From positions 1 through 42,182 of the forward strand of contig WJIQ01000388.1 in assembly GCA_014730255.1 (NCBI GenBank): 42,182 bases of DNA, written 5' to 3'. Shown one piece after another: positions 9,948 to 18,373 of this stretch. Both the position numbers and the translations under genes were made by a program. Numbering within the stretch: position 1 is the first letter of the stretch; each line of letters begins with the position of its first letter. This stretch comes from a bacterium (GTDB lineage: Bacteria > Krumholzibacteriota > Krumholzibacteriia > LZORAL124-64-63). The notes under the pieces were generated by a model, which did not search any database, had not been told where the DNA came from, and saw only the letters and a program-made list of their open reading frames with translations.

Positions 9948-10863
9948 ATTCGCGGTCGTAGCGTGGCCCCACCACGAGCTGGACCGCCCGCGGGATCACG
10001 CGCGCCTCGACCGGCGTGACCCCGAGCATCTCCCCGTCGATCTGCACCGGCAATGGCGGCGTGGCGTCGATGCGCACGTGCTGCGACTTGAAGTGGATCA
10101 TGCGACGTGGGTGCGGACCGCGCCAGGCGAGCATCCTCGCCAGGATCACCAGGACATCCCAGAGCGAGCGGCTCGAGATGAGCGTGACGTCGAGGAACCC
10201 GTCCGACGGATCGGTGTCCGGCGTCATGCGCAGGCGCAGGTCGGGCACCCGGCCGATGTTGGTCACGAAGATGGCGTTGGCCCGCCGCCGGCGCCGCGTA
10301 CCCTCGGACTCGACCACGACCGACGCGCTCTGCCGGCGGAACAGGTTGCGGATGCCGGCCCAGAGGTAAGTGCCCAGGCCGAAGAAGTTCTTCCAGCGCC
10401 GTGGGCTGTCCTTGACCACGTTGGCCGGGAACCCCACGGCCGTCATCAGGACGAAGTGCCGCTTGCGGCCGACGAGGTAGCCGACGTCGAACTCCTGGAC
10501 GCGTCCCTGGAACACCGCGCTGACGGCCGGTCCCGGGAACCAGGGCAAGGCGAGGGTGAGCGGGATGACGTTGGCGCTGCCGCCGGCGATGTGGGCCAGC
10601 GGCACCTTCTGCGCGGCCTCGACCTGGCCGTCGACCGCCTCCTGCAGGCTGCCGTCGCCACCGAGGACGCAGACGAGGTCGAAGCCTTCGTCGGCCGCGC
10701 CGTGCGACCAGCGCCGGATGTCGCCGGGCTCGCGAGACTCGCGCTGCTCGACGGTCAGGCCGCGCCGCTGGAGATCGCGCACCACGCGTTTGGCGTAGCG
10801 CGGCGCCAGGCCGGGGCCGGACACGGGATTGACCACCAGCAGGGCGTTGTGGAATTCGGGCAT
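9919..10863 (-). CDS. Diacylglycerol-kinase-family lipid kinase (YegS/BmrU-like)
   Basis: 314-aa soluble lipid kinase of the DAGK catalytic family, predicted to phosphorylate a lipid such as diacylglycerol at the inner membrane. The N-terminus LLVVNPVSGPG, the nucleotide loop CVLGGDGSLQEAVDG and AGGSANVIPLTLALPW are family signatures, followed by the beta-sandwich half with DGFLDVTLI and QIDGEMLG. Length is typical. The start ATG is 2 nt from the stop of the unrecognised 154-aa gene, so the two are co-transcribed. The final 29 nt overlap the end of the convergent TrmB-like gene. Confidence 0.88.
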   Translation of the reverse strand: MPEFHNALLVVNPVSGPGLAPRYAKRVVRDLQRRGLTVEQRESREPGDIRRWSHGAADEGFDLVCVLGGDGSLQEAVDGQVEAAQKVPLAHIAGGSANVIPLTLALPWFPGPAVSAVFQGRVQEFDVGYLVGRKRHFVLMTAVGFPANVVKDSPRRWKNFFGLGTYLWAGIRNLFRRQSASVVVESEGTRRRRRANAIFVTNIGRVPDLRLRMTPDTDPSDGFLDVTLISSRSLWDVLVILARMLAWRGPHPRRMIHFKSQHVRIDATPPLPVQIDGEMLGVTPVEARVIPRAVQLVVGPRYDRESSPSVSDGR

Positions 10864-10865
10864 CG

Positions 10866-11330
10866 TCAGGTCACGTCGCGATCGTAGGTGCCTTTCCAGG
10901 ACCGGATGCGCAGGGACACGCCATCCTCCTTGTCCTGCTCCGGGACCTTACCCTCCGCGACGCGAACCGTCCAGGCTCCGAGCCACTCGTCCTTCTCCCA
11001 GGCGGTCACGAGCACGAGGTGCTCGTCGACGAAATCGCGCACGAACGCGATGGCCCGGCCATGGAAATCCGGGTCCTCGCTCTGGTCGCCCACCCCGAAC
11101 CGCGTGTGGAAATTAGCGCCGAAGCCGACGGACACCTCCCACTCGCTGGTCGTGATGAACAGGCCGTGGCGGCCGTCGGCCGCCGGGCGCGGCACCTCGA
11201 CGAGCAGCGCCTCCTTCTCGAATTCCTCGTAGGGGTCGAAGCGGGCGTGGCGCAGCCAACCGGGGAACTCGCGGAACAGCCGCTGGGCGAACTCGCGGGA
11301 GTGATCGTTGAGTCGGGACACGTCGAGCAT
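10866..11330 (-). CDS. Conserved-looking small protein of unknown function
   Basis: 154-aa soluble protein that I do not recognise. No signal peptide or membrane segment is visible. It is rich in aromatic and acidic residues, with a central strand-like block GLFITTSEWEVSVGFG then NFHTRFG, a helix AIAFVRDFVDEHLVLVTAW and a strand-rich end (DGVSLRIRSWKGTYDRD). No catalytic motif stands out. The track's GTG start (11351) is seven codons earlier; the ATG at 11330 (MLDVSRLND) has GAGG six bases upstream and is preferred. It precedes the lipid kinase by 2 nt and follows a strong hairpin that separates it from the envelope operon. Confidence 0.6.
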   Translation of the reverse strand: MLDVSRLNDHSREFAQRLFREFPGWLRHARFDPYEEFEKEALLVEVPRPAADGRHGLFITTSEWEVSVGFGANFHTRFGVGDQSEDPDFHGRAIAFVRDFVDEHLVLVTAWEKDEWLGAWTVRVAEGKVPEQDKEDGVSLRIRSWKGTYDRDVT

Positions 11331-11356
11331 TGCAGGCCTCGCTGGATACACGGGAT

Positions 11357-11390
11357 CGACCGGCTCGCCTCTGCTACGGCGAGCCGGTCG
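11357..11390 (-). terminator. 13-bp perfect hairpin downstream of the envelope operon
   Basis: CGACCGGCTCGCC and GGCGAGCCGGTCG form a perfect 13-bp stem with an 8-nt loop (TCTGCTAC), 46 nt past the end of the FlgD/OmpA-like gene. No U-tract follows on either strand. Most likely a U-less terminator or 3'-end stabiliser for the 15-kb operon. A chromosomal repeat or protein-binding site is an alternative. Confidence 0.55.
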
Positions 11391-11436
11391 AAGAGTTCCG
11401 ACGGCAAGTAATACTGGTTCGCGGCCCGTGGCCAGA

Positions 11437-12345
11437 TCAATCGGCGTGCTCGATGGTCACCGCCACGGTGCCGTCCATCTCCGCCCGCAGGTCCGGCCGC
11501 TGGACGGCCTCGGTCTCGATCTGCTCACGCGGCAGGATCATGCTGTCGGCCAGGTGGGCGGCCACCAGCTCGGCGCGCGCGGCGGCCAGCTCCTCGGTCT
11601 CGGCGGTCACGACCACGCGGACCGGCGAGTACGGGTGACGCCGGATCTCGTCCGCCGTCCGCTGCAGCCACTGCTCTCCGCGCGGGCTCAGCTCGCTGCG
11701 GCGCCGCGGGAAGACCTCGCCGCCGGCGAGCTCGAGCACCCGGTGGCCGTCCCGGCGGTAGTCCAGGCCCGGCAGGCGGAAGCTCTCGCCCGCGTAGTTG
11801 TAGGTGTTGGTCCCCTCGTCCGTGGTGGTGAAGACGTAGCTGTAGGGGTAGCCCACGCGCAGCATCTCGCCGTGATCGCTGCGGCCGTCCCACTGGACGG
11901 TCTCCGGCGGGTGACCGGAACCCGTGTAGGTCCGGCAGGGGCTGCCCCGGAAATCGGTGATCACGAGCTTCCATTCGCTCGGCGTGTGCCCCTCGGGCTC
12001 GCTGGTGAAGAAGCTCGCCACCGGCGTGGTCGGGATCTCCGGCAGCCAGTAGTGCGGCGGCTGGTCGCTGCGCAGCGGCTCGAGGTTGTTCAGGTGCGGC
12101 TGAAGGCCCGAGACCGGGCTCACCGAGAGCGCGATCTCCTCCATCGCCGAGTAGAACGAGTCGACACCGGCGGCGTCGAGCTCGAAGTCGAACGACGCCT
12201 TCTCGATGGCCTGGCGTACCTCGTTCTGGGCCTCGACCACCATCTCCGGCAGCACGGCCCCGCTCTCGCCGTCCTCGGTGAACTGCTCCTGGGCGAGCAG
12301 CAGGGACGGCAGCATCACGATCACGATCAGGACTGTCCAGCGCAT
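11437..12345 (-). CDS. Periplasmic protein with FlgD-like Ig and degenerate OmpA-like domains
   Basis: 302-aa exported protein with a signal peptide (MRWTVLIVIVMLPSLLLA) and no lipobox Cys. Residues about 125-190 contain a FlgD-like Ig unit (VQWDGRSDHGEMLRVGYPYSYVF). Residues about 205-302 resemble an OmpA/Pal peptidoglycan-binding domain: FPRRRSELSPRGEQWLQRTADEI, a beta strand VRVVVTAET, then ARAELVAAHL. The usual TD-G / N-LS Asp of OmpA domains is not evident, so peptidoglycan binding is uncertain. It is the last gene of the ExbB/ExbD/TonB string, 12 nt after tonB, in the position Pal takes in Tol-Pal operons. A role in anchoring the machine to wall or outer membrane is inference. Confidence 0.7.
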   Translation of the reverse strand: MRWTVLIVIVMLPSLLLAQEQFTEDGESGAVLPEMVVEAQNEVRQAIEKASFDFELDAAGVDSFYSAMEEIALSVSPVSGLQPHLNNLEPLRSDQPPHYWLPEIPTTPVASFFTSEPEGHTPSEWKLVITDFRGSPCRTYTGSGHPPETVQWDGRSDHGEMLRVGYPYSYVFTTTDEGTNTYNYAGESFRLPGLDYRRDGHRVLELAGGEVFPRRRSELSPRGEQWLQRTADEIRRHPYSPVRVVVTAETEELAAARAELVAAHLADSMILPREQIETEAVQRPDLRAEMDGTVAVTIEHAD

Positions 12346-12357
12346 GGTCGACCTTCT

Positions 12358-13728
12358 CTAGTTCAGACGGAAGACGATGGTGATCACGCCCCACTGCTCC
12401 ACGGCCGACTGCGACGCCGGCAAGGGCGCGAAGCGGAACTGGCGCAGGGCCGCCATGGCGGCCTGGTTGAGGTCGCGATGCACCGAGGTCTGCTCGAAGT
12501 ACATGTTGTCCTTCACGCGGCCGTCCGGCAGCACCGTGAAGTGCACGGCGACCACGCCCTCCCAGCCATTGCGGCGGGCGCGGTCGGAATACTGCGCGGG
12601 CACGCGCGAGAGGATCTTGCGGCCGGCGATCTGGCCGGTGATGGTCATGCCGACGCCCTTGCCGGAGTCGAGATCGGCCTCGGCCACCTGCTTGGCCGGC
12701 GTGCTCTGATCCCCGGACGCCGACTCGACGATGTCGCGCGTGACGGTGGGCTCGGCCAGGCGGCCACGACGGCCCACCAGGCTGCCCGATCCGCCACCGC
12801 TGCCCTCGCCGTAGTCCAGGATGGTCTTGCGGCCCTTCTGGGTGCCACCGCCGGAGCCGCTCTCGGGGCCGCTGACGTCGACGATGGCGCCGGCCGTCCC
12901 GCCGACCCCGGCGCTGCCACGCGCCAGCGCAGGGCGCGTCGACCGCGGCGCGGACGCGGGCGCCTGGCGCTGCGAGAGCCCGCCGCCCTGCAGGGCGACG
13001 TCCGCCCCGGCGACCTTGCCGCGCGTACGGCTGGCCGTGCCCGTGGCGGCGACGACCGGCTCGGAGCCGACCGGCGCACGGCCGCCCCGATTGCGCAGGC
13101 CGCCGGCCTTGGGCTTGAACGTCTCGCGCGTCGTCGGACGCGCCGGACGCGGGGTCTTCAGCTCGGTGTCCTCGACCTCGCCGGCGAGGCTCTTGTTCAG
13201 CTTCTCGGTATCGAAGACGCGCTGGGCCGGCATGGGCGCGGTGCGGGCCTCGAGCTGGGCCGCGGCGGCCAGCTCCTTGCGCGGGGTGACGACCGGCGCG
13301 GTGGTCGGCACGTCGGCCGCCGCGAGCTCGGGACGCTTGGGCTCGGGCCGCCGGGGCTCGAGCTTCGGCGCCGCGGGCAGGGGCTGCCGCGGCTGGAGCT
13401 TCGGTTCGGCGACCGGCGCCTCGATCTCCGGCGCCTCCACCTCGGCGACCGTGGGCGCCGGCTCGGGCTTGACCGCCGACTCGGTGCTGATGCCCGGCCC
13501 ACCGGTGCCGGCGGGCTTGAGCGCCTTGAGCTTGACCTTCTCGGCCACGTCCTCGCCGTAGCGGGCCTCGATGTAGGCGATCTCGGTGAGCTCGTCGCCG
13601 GCGAGCTGTTGCGCGACCTCGCGTCCGATGAGGAATGCCAGCAGCAGCAGCGCGAGCGCGTGCAGGCCCAGGCTCGCGGCGAACGAGCCGCCGGTCTGCC
13701 GCGACCGATCGATGGCCAGTTGCATCAT
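12358..13728 (-). CDS. tonB: TonB-family energy transducer with long periplasmic linker
   Basis: 456-aa inner-membrane-anchored protein. One N-terminal membrane helix (SLGLHALALLLLAFLIG) is followed by a linker of about 320 residues rich in Pro/Ala/Glu, then in Gly/Arg/Ser (GVGGTAGAIVDVSG, SGGGTQKG). The C-terminal TonB domain covers the last 90 residues (RVPAQYSDRARRNGWEGVVAVHFTVLPDGRV...FRFAPLP). TonB carries force from the ExbB/ExbD motor to outer-membrane partners, and the linker is long enough to span a wide periplasm. The start overlaps the upstream exbD stop (ATGA type), so translation is coupled. The Gly/Arg-rich part resembles gliding-associated TonB-like proteins such as AgmX in composition only. 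Confidence 0.85.
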   Translation of the reverse strand: MMQLAIDRSRQTGGSFAASLGLHALALLLLAFLIGREVAQQLAGDELTEIAYIEARYGEDVAEKVKLKALKPAGTGGPGISTESAVKPEPAPTVAEVEAPEIEAPVAEPKLQPRQPLPAAPKLEPRRPEPKRPELAAADVPTTAPVVTPRKELAAAAQLEARTAPMPAQRVFDTEKLNKSLAGEVEDTELKTPRPARPTTRETFKPKAGGLRNRGGRAPVGSEPVVAATGTASRTRGKVAGADVALQGGGLSQRQAPASAPRSTRPALARGSAGVGGTAGAIVDVSGPESGSGGGTQKGRKTILDYGEGSGGGSGSLVGRRGRLAEPTVTRDIVESASGDQSTPAKQVAEADLDSGKGVGMTITGQIAGRKILSRVPAQYSDRARRNGWEGVVAVHFTVLPDGRVKDNMYFEQTSVHRDLNQAAMAALRQFRFAPLPASQSAVEQWGVITIVFRLN

Positions 13729-14144
13729 CGCTGGCCCTCCTTCGGTCGCGTGGCCAGGGCGATGCGCGGCGCGCCGGCGTGCTCGACGGCGGCGATGAGC
13801 GTCTCGACCTCGCCGTAGGGCAGGTTCTGGTCGGCCTTGACCACGGCCACGCCGTGCGGCATGCCCTCGAACACCGGGCCGAGGATCTCCGGCACGTCCT
13901 CGAGCAGCATCTCGTTGTCCTCGACGATGATGCGGCGATCGTGCGTGTAGACCACCTCGATGTTGTCGGTGTCGTCGGCCTGGCTCGAGTTGGCCTCGGG
14001 CAGATCGACGTCCACCTCTTCCCCGGTCAGGAACGGCGCGATCATCATCAGCGTCAGCACCACCACCAGCGAGACGTTGATGATGGGCACGACGTTCACG
14101 CGGGTGTCGACGGCGAGCTTGTTCTTCTTCTTACGCGCCACCAT
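13725..14144 (-). CDS. exbD: ExbD/TolR-family protein lacking the membrane Asp
   Basis: 139-aa single-span protein. The cytoplasmic basic N-terminus MVARKKKNK is followed by the membrane segment VVPIINVSLVVVLTLMMIAPFL and a periplasmic domain containing VVKADQNLPYGEVETLIAAVEHAG, typical of ExbD/TolR. In active ExbD/TolR the membrane helix begins with an invariant Asp (NVTPxxDV) that carries protons. Here that position is Asn (codon AAC, N23). The real start is the ATG at 14144, which overlaps the preceding exbD stop as TAATG. The track's 242-aa version adds an out-of-frame N-terminus. The end overlaps tonB. Probably a structural or regulatory partner of the first ExbD. Confidence 0.85.
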   Translation of the reverse strand: MVARKKKNKLAVDTRVNVVPIINVSLVVVLTLMMIAPFLTGEEVDVDLPEANSSQADDTDNIEVVYTHDRRIIVEDNEMLLEDVPEILGPVFEGMPHGVAVVKADQNLPYGEVETLIAAVEHAGAPRIALATRPKEGQR

Positions 14145-14572
14145 TAACTCCCGATCTCGTTGAGCAGGGCCAGGCTCTCGGCGCCACTGGCCTTGGCGAT
14201 GTCCAGGGCGGTGACCACCCGACCGAGCTTGACCAGATCGTCGGGCACGATCACCACCGTGCGGTCCTGGCGGACGGAGAGCTTGCTCGTCAGCTCGCTC
14301 GCGATCTCCTCGTCGCTCAGCAGGGTGCCGTTGAGCTTCAGGCCCTCGGGCGTGACCGCGAGCGTGAGCAGCGACTCGTCCAGCTCCTCGGTGGGCTGCA
14401 CCTCGGGCTGCTCGCCACCGGTCTGCGCCTGGTTGACGTCGAAGCCGTTCCACATCAGGGCCGGCATGGTGATCAGGAAGACCACGATCAGCGTCGTCGT
14501 CACGTCCGCCAGGGGCGTGACGTTGGCCTCGTTCAGACCGCCGCCCAGTCCTTCCCGCTTCGCGCGCGCCAT
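14144..14572 (-). CDS. exbD: Biopolymer transporter ExbD/TolR
   Basis: 142-aa single-span proton-channel subunit. The membrane segment NVTPLADVTTTLIVVFLITMPALM keeps the essential Asp (D23), followed by the periplasmic domain with TVVIVPDDLVKLGRVVTALDIAKASGAE. With ExbB it forms the proton-driven motor of the inner membrane. It starts one base after the exbB stop and overlaps the second exbD by one base (TAATG), so exbB-exbD-exbD-tonB is translated as a coupled block. Confidence 0.92.
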   Translation of the reverse strand: MARAKREGLGGGLNEANVTPLADVTTTLIVVFLITMPALMWNGFDVNQAQTGGEQPEVQPTEELDESLLTLAVTPEGLKLNGTLLSDEEIASELTSKLSVRQDRTVVIVPDDLVKLGRVVTALDIAKASGAESLALLNEIGS

Positions 14573-14573
14573 G

Positions 14574-15281
14574 CTACACCCCGACCGGCTCGGGCTGGGG
14601 CTTGGGCGCGGGCGCGGGCGCGGCGGCAGCCGGCGCCTTGGCGGACTGGCTCTGTCGGCGGCGCTGCATCTGCGACGCCAGGGTCAGCCAGTGCTCCCGC
14701 GCGTCCTCGAGCTGCGCCACGCGCGAGCGGATGCGCCGGGTGAAGACGTTGAAGAACACCGTCGCGATCACGGCCACGATGATGCCCGCCGCGGTGGTCA
14801 GCAGGGCCTCGGAGACACCCATGGCGACCACGGCGCCGCCACCGGAACCGGTGCGCGCGATGTCGGCGAAGGCCCGGATGATGCCGACCACGGTGCCGAA
14901 CAGGCCGAGCAGCGGGGCGATGTTGGCCATGGTGCCCAGCACGCCGATGTTCCGCTCCATCTCCACCTGCTCGAGCTCGATGGCCGTATCGAGGCGCTGG
15001 ACCTGCTCGTCGTAGGGACGGTTCAGGTTCGCGCAGCCCTGGGCCATGACCCGCGCGATGGGCTTGTTGTGCTTCTGGCAGTAGTCGAGGGCCGCTCGCG
15101 GATTGCCGTTCTTCAGGTGGCCGGTGACCTCGTTCATGAACCGGCGGGCGTCGACGCTGCTGGACATGAAGTACATCAGGCGCTCGACCGCGAAGCCCAC
15201 GGTCACGATGGAACAGGCCAGCAGCACCACCATCGTGGGCGAGGACTTGAAGACCTGGATGATGGACAGTTCGCCGAACAT
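14574..15281 (-). CDS. exbB: MotA/TolQ/ExbB proton channel
   Basis: 235-aa three-span inner-membrane protein. The first span is near residues 15-35 (TMVVLLACSIVTVGFAVERL). The two channel helices are ANIAPLLGLFGTVVGIIRAF and SEALLTTAAGIIVAVIATVF, the classical ExbB/TolQ pair with the Thr and small residues lining the proton path. The C-terminus ends in an Ala/Pro/Lys tail. The ATG at 15281 has GGAG three bases upstream and gives the normal family N-terminus (MFGELSIIQVFKSSP); the track's GTG start is 15 codons too long. An 86-nt gap separates it from the TPR gene, the largest gap in the motor block. Confidence 0.93.
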   Translation of the reverse strand: MFGELSIIQVFKSSPTMVVLLACSIVTVGFAVERLMYFMSSSVDARRFMNEVTGHLKNGNPRAALDYCQKHNKPIARVMAQGCANLNRPYDEQVQRLDTAIELEQVEMERNIGVLGTMANIAPLLGLFGTVVGIIRAFADIARTGSGGGAVVAMGVSEALLTTAAGIIVAVIATVFFNVFTRRIRSRVAQLEDAREHWLTLASQMQRRRQSQSAKAPAAAAPAPAPKPQPEPVGV

Positions 15282-15308
15282 TGGCTCCGATCCTTTCGCT
15301 CGTTCCGT

Positions 15309-15331
15309 GCCCGTGGCATTTCGCACCGGGC
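15309..15331 (-). other. Small bulged stem-loop upstream of exbB
   Basis: GCCCG-TG and CA-CGGGC form a 7-bp stem with a bulged base and an 8-nt loop in the gap between the TPR and exbB genes, about 28 nt before the exbB start. It could reduce read-through or be an RNA processing site separating the secretion-side genes from the motor block. Weak evidence. Confidence 0.3.
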
Positions 15332-15367
15332 GTCACTGTTTCCCGTCATGCCAGCAAAGACCGCGCC

Positions 15368-18300
15368 CTACCTGCCCGCGGTCACTCCAGCCTCCGTGAT
15401 CGCCGCGATGCGGCCCTCGGCCATCGCCGTCCACTCGGCCTTGCCGCCGGCGGAGATGATGCGCTCGTAGGCGCTGATCGCGCCGTCCCAGTCGCCGCGT
15501 TCCTCGGCGATGCGTCCGATCTCGGCCAGGGCCGCGACGCGGAACGGGTCGGCGCCCGAACCGGCGGCCGCCTGCTCGTAGCGCGCGATGGCGCCATCGA
15601 CGTCGCCGGCCTTCTCCAGGCACTCGCCCTGCCGGTAGCGGATCTCACGGACCGGCGCGGCCGGGTCCTCGGCCGCCCGCTCGTACGCCGACACCGCCCG
15701 CGTCCAGTCGCCCAGCTCCTCCTGGTAGAGGCTGGCGATCTGCAACCACACGCCCTGGGCGTTCTCGTGGTCGGGGTAGTCGGCGGCGAAGCGCTCGAGG
15801 CTACCGATTGCAGAATGCCATTCCTCGAGCTCCTGGTAGCAGATGGCTGCATTGTAGGCCGCCAGGGGCGCGTACTCGCCCTGCGGGAACAGGTCGGTCA
15901 GCGTCTCGTAGGCGACCGCGGCCGCGGCGAAGTCCTCGGTCTTGAACAGGCACGTCGCCTCGCGCAGGTGCGCGAGCTCGGTCAGGTCGTGCGCCGGATG
16001 CGTGGTCGTGAAGTTGCGGAACCCGGCGAGCGCCTGATCCAGCGACGCGGCGCGGTAGTAGCTCTCGGCCAGGTAGAACAGGGCGCCGGGAGCCGACTCG
16101 CTCTCGGGGTAGTCGAGGGTGACGCGCTCGAAGGCGTCGGCCGCCTCGGCGAAGCGCTCGGCCGCGAACGCCTCCTGCCCCTTGTTCCAGTAGACGTCGG
16201 CCGCCAGCGGGCTGTCCGGGTGCTGCTCGAGGTACTCGGTCATGTCCCGGTCGCTGCGGTAGTAGCAGCTCTGGATGCCGAGCTCGGCGTCCTCGGTGCG
16301 CGGGTCGTCGGGGAAGCGCTCGACGAACTCGCCGAAGCGGGCGATCGCCTGGTCGTCCTGGCCCTGGTTGTAGGCGCAGTTGGCCAGGCCGAAGACCGCG
16401 TCGGCCGCCCGCGGGCCGTCCGGGTCCTCGGCCAGCATCCGGCCGTAGGCCCGGGCCGCGGCGTCGAACCGCGCGAGCCCGAACTGGGTGTCGGCGATGC
16501 GGTACAGGGCCTCCTCGGCCTCGTCCGCCTGCGGGAAGCGCTGCAGCAGGCTGCTCCAGGCCTCGAGCGCCTGGTCGTAGTACTGCAGGCGGTAGTAGCA
16601 GTCGGCCTGGTTGGCGAGTGCGGTCGGCGCGTTGGGATCGTCCGGGTTCTTCTCCAGGAAGTCGCTGAACTCCTCGAGCGCCTCCTCGTACTTGCGCTGG
16701 TTGAAGAAGATCGAGCCCACGGCCAGCGAGTTGGTGCCGCTCTCGCTCTCGTTGTTCGCCAGCACCAGCAGGAAGCGCTCCTGCTCGGCGAGGGCGTCCT
16801 CGTACTGGCCGACCCGGCTGAGCGAGGCCACCAGGCCCTGCAGCGAGGGCGCGGCCACGTTGGCCCGCGGGTAGCCGGTGAGCACGAGGCGGTACATGCC
16901 GGCGGCCTCGCGGTACAGCCCCTGCGAGAAGTAGGCCTCGCCCAGGTAGTAGTAGGTGCGGGCGCGCCAGTTGCTCGCCGTCGGCAGCAGCTTGCTGGCG
17001 ATGTAGTGGTAGTTGGTCAGCACGCGGTCCATCTGGCCCAGGCGCGTGTACGCCAGCGTCGAGAGGAAGAGCGCGCGCTCGGCGACGTCGGTGTTGACGT
17101 GCTTGTCGATCACGTTCTGGAAGGCGAGGATCGCCTTCTTGTATTCCTCGAGCTGGAAATGCGCGAAGCCCTTGAGAACCCGCACGCGCGGGGCCAGGGG
17201 GTCGCCGGGATACCGCTGGAGGAAATCGTCGGCCAGCACGATGGCCTGGCCGTAGTTGCCCTCCTGCGAGTAGGCGTAGACCACCTTGTGCATGGCGGCC
17301 GAGGCGACGGTCGACTCGGGGAAGCGCTTGATCACGTCGGTCCAGGCGAAGATGGCCTCGCTCGGACGCTCGAGCTTGAGGCAGCAGTCGCCGACCAGGT
17401 ACTGGGCGTAGGCCGAGACGTCCGAGTCGGGGAAACCCTGGACGATCTGCTGGAGCTGGCGCATCGACTCGTCCCAGCGCTCCTCGCGGAAGGTCACGCA
17501 GGCGATCTTGTAGCGCGCGTTGGGCACGAACGAGCTCTTCGGGTAGGTCTCGACGAAATCGCGGTAGCTGCGCACGGCGATCTTGTTCTGCCCCGAGTGG
17601 TAGAACGCCTCGGCGATGGAGAAGGCCACGTCGTCGGCCAGCGGGCTCTCCGGGAAGCGGCGCAGGACCTGCTTGTAGCGCTGGATGGCCAGGATGTACT
17701 GGCCGGATTCCTCGAGCGTGCGGCCGAGGAAGTACAGCCCGCGATCGGTCGGGACCTTCTCGAAGTGCTCGCGCGCCTCCTCGAAGCGCTCGTCGTGGAA
17801 GGCGAACAGGCCGAGGGCGAAGATCACCTCCTGCAGGTCGGCGTAGCCGGGCCGCCGCTCGAGCAGCTCGCGGTACGCCTCCTCCAGGCGCAGCCAGTTG
17901 CCCTGGACGATGTACGCCTGGCCGAGCTCGTACAGGCCCTCGGCCAGCAGGAACGTGTCGTCGTGCTTCTCGACCAGCGCGGTGTAACGCTCGATGGCCT
18001 CGTCGTAGCGCTCGAGGTTGAACAGGCACTCGCCCTCGCGCAGCAGGACCGAGGCCTTCAGGTAGTCGTCGAGCCCCTTGCGGCCCGAGACCTCGGCGTA
18101 CTCGCGCAGCGCGCCCTTCCAGTCGCCCATGGCGTGGTAGCACTCGCCGAGCATGAACTGGGCGGCGGCGGCGCGCTCGCTACCGCCGTAGGTCTTGACG
18201 AACAGGCGGTACTGCTGCATGGCCGCCGACTTGTCGGTCTCGTCGGCGGTGTAGGCCGCGCCGGCGGCGCGCCAGAGCGCGTCCTCGGGCGGGACCAGGG

Positions 18301-18373
18301 ACGGCTCGTCGGCCAGGGCGGCGGTCGCGAACACGAGCAGCAGAACGACGAGGCACAGGTTGCGCACGGTCAT
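15368..18373 (-). CDS. Large periplasmic tetratricopeptide-repeat protein
   Basis: 1001-aa exported protein: signal peptide MTVRNLCLVVLLLVFATAALA followed by TPR-type helical hairpins almost to the end, spaced about 34-37 residues (for example AAAQFMLGECYHAMGDWKGAL, ADDVAFSIAEAFYHSGQNKIA, AYLAAYNAAICYQEL-like units). Such arrays are scaffolds for protein complexes. In Tol systems a much shorter TPR protein (CpoB/YbgF) sits beside Pal. It is coupled to the upstream PorV-like gene by an ATGA overlap and precedes exbB by 86 nt. A scaffold linking the outer-membrane barrel to the motor is plausible but inferred. Confidence 0.88.
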   Translation of the reverse strand: MTVRNLCLVVLLLVFATAALADEPSLVPPEDALWRAAGAAYTADETDKSAAMQQYRLFVKTYGGSERAAAAQFMLGECYHAMGDWKGALREYAEVSGRKGLDDYLKASVLLREGECLFNLERYDEAIERYTALVEKHDDTFLLAEGLYELGQAYIVQGNWLRLEEAYRELLERRPGYADLQEVIFALGLFAFHDERFEEAREHFEKVPTDRGLYFLGRTLEESGQYILAIQRYKQVLRRFPESPLADDVAFSIAEAFYHSGQNKIAVRSYRDFVETYPKSSFVPNARYKIACVTFREERWDESMRQLQQIVQGFPDSDVSAYAQYLVGDCCLKLERPSEAIFAWTDVIKRFPESTVASAAMHKVVYAYSQEGNYGQAIVLADDFLQRYPGDPLAPRVRVLKGFAHFQLEEYKKAILAFQNVIDKHVNTDVAERALFLSTLAYTRLGQMDRVLTNYHYIASKLLPTASNWRARTYYYLGEAYFSQGLYREAAGMYRLVLTGYPRANVAAPSLQGLVASLSRVGQYEDALAEQERFLLVLANNESESGTNSLAVGSIFFNQRKYEEALEEFSDFLEKNPDDPNAPTALANQADCYYRLQYYDQALEAWSSLLQRFPQADEAEEALYRIADTQFGLARFDAAARAYGRMLAEDPDGPRAADAVFGLANCAYNQGQDDQAIARFGEFVERFPDDPRTEDAELGIQSCYYRSDRDMTEYLEQHPDSPLAADVYWNKGQEAFAAERFAEAADAFERVTLDYPESESAPGALFYLAESYYRAASLDQALAGFRNFTTTHPAHDLTELAHLREATCLFKTEDFAAAAVAYETLTDLFPQGEYAPLAAYNAAICYQELEEWHSAIGSLERFAADYPDHENAQGVWLQIASLYQEELGDWTRAVSAYERAAEDPAAPVREIRYRQGECLEKAGDVDGAIARYEQAAAGSGADPFRVAALAEIGRIAEERGDWDGAISAYERIISAGGKAEWTAMAEGRIAAITEAGVTAGR

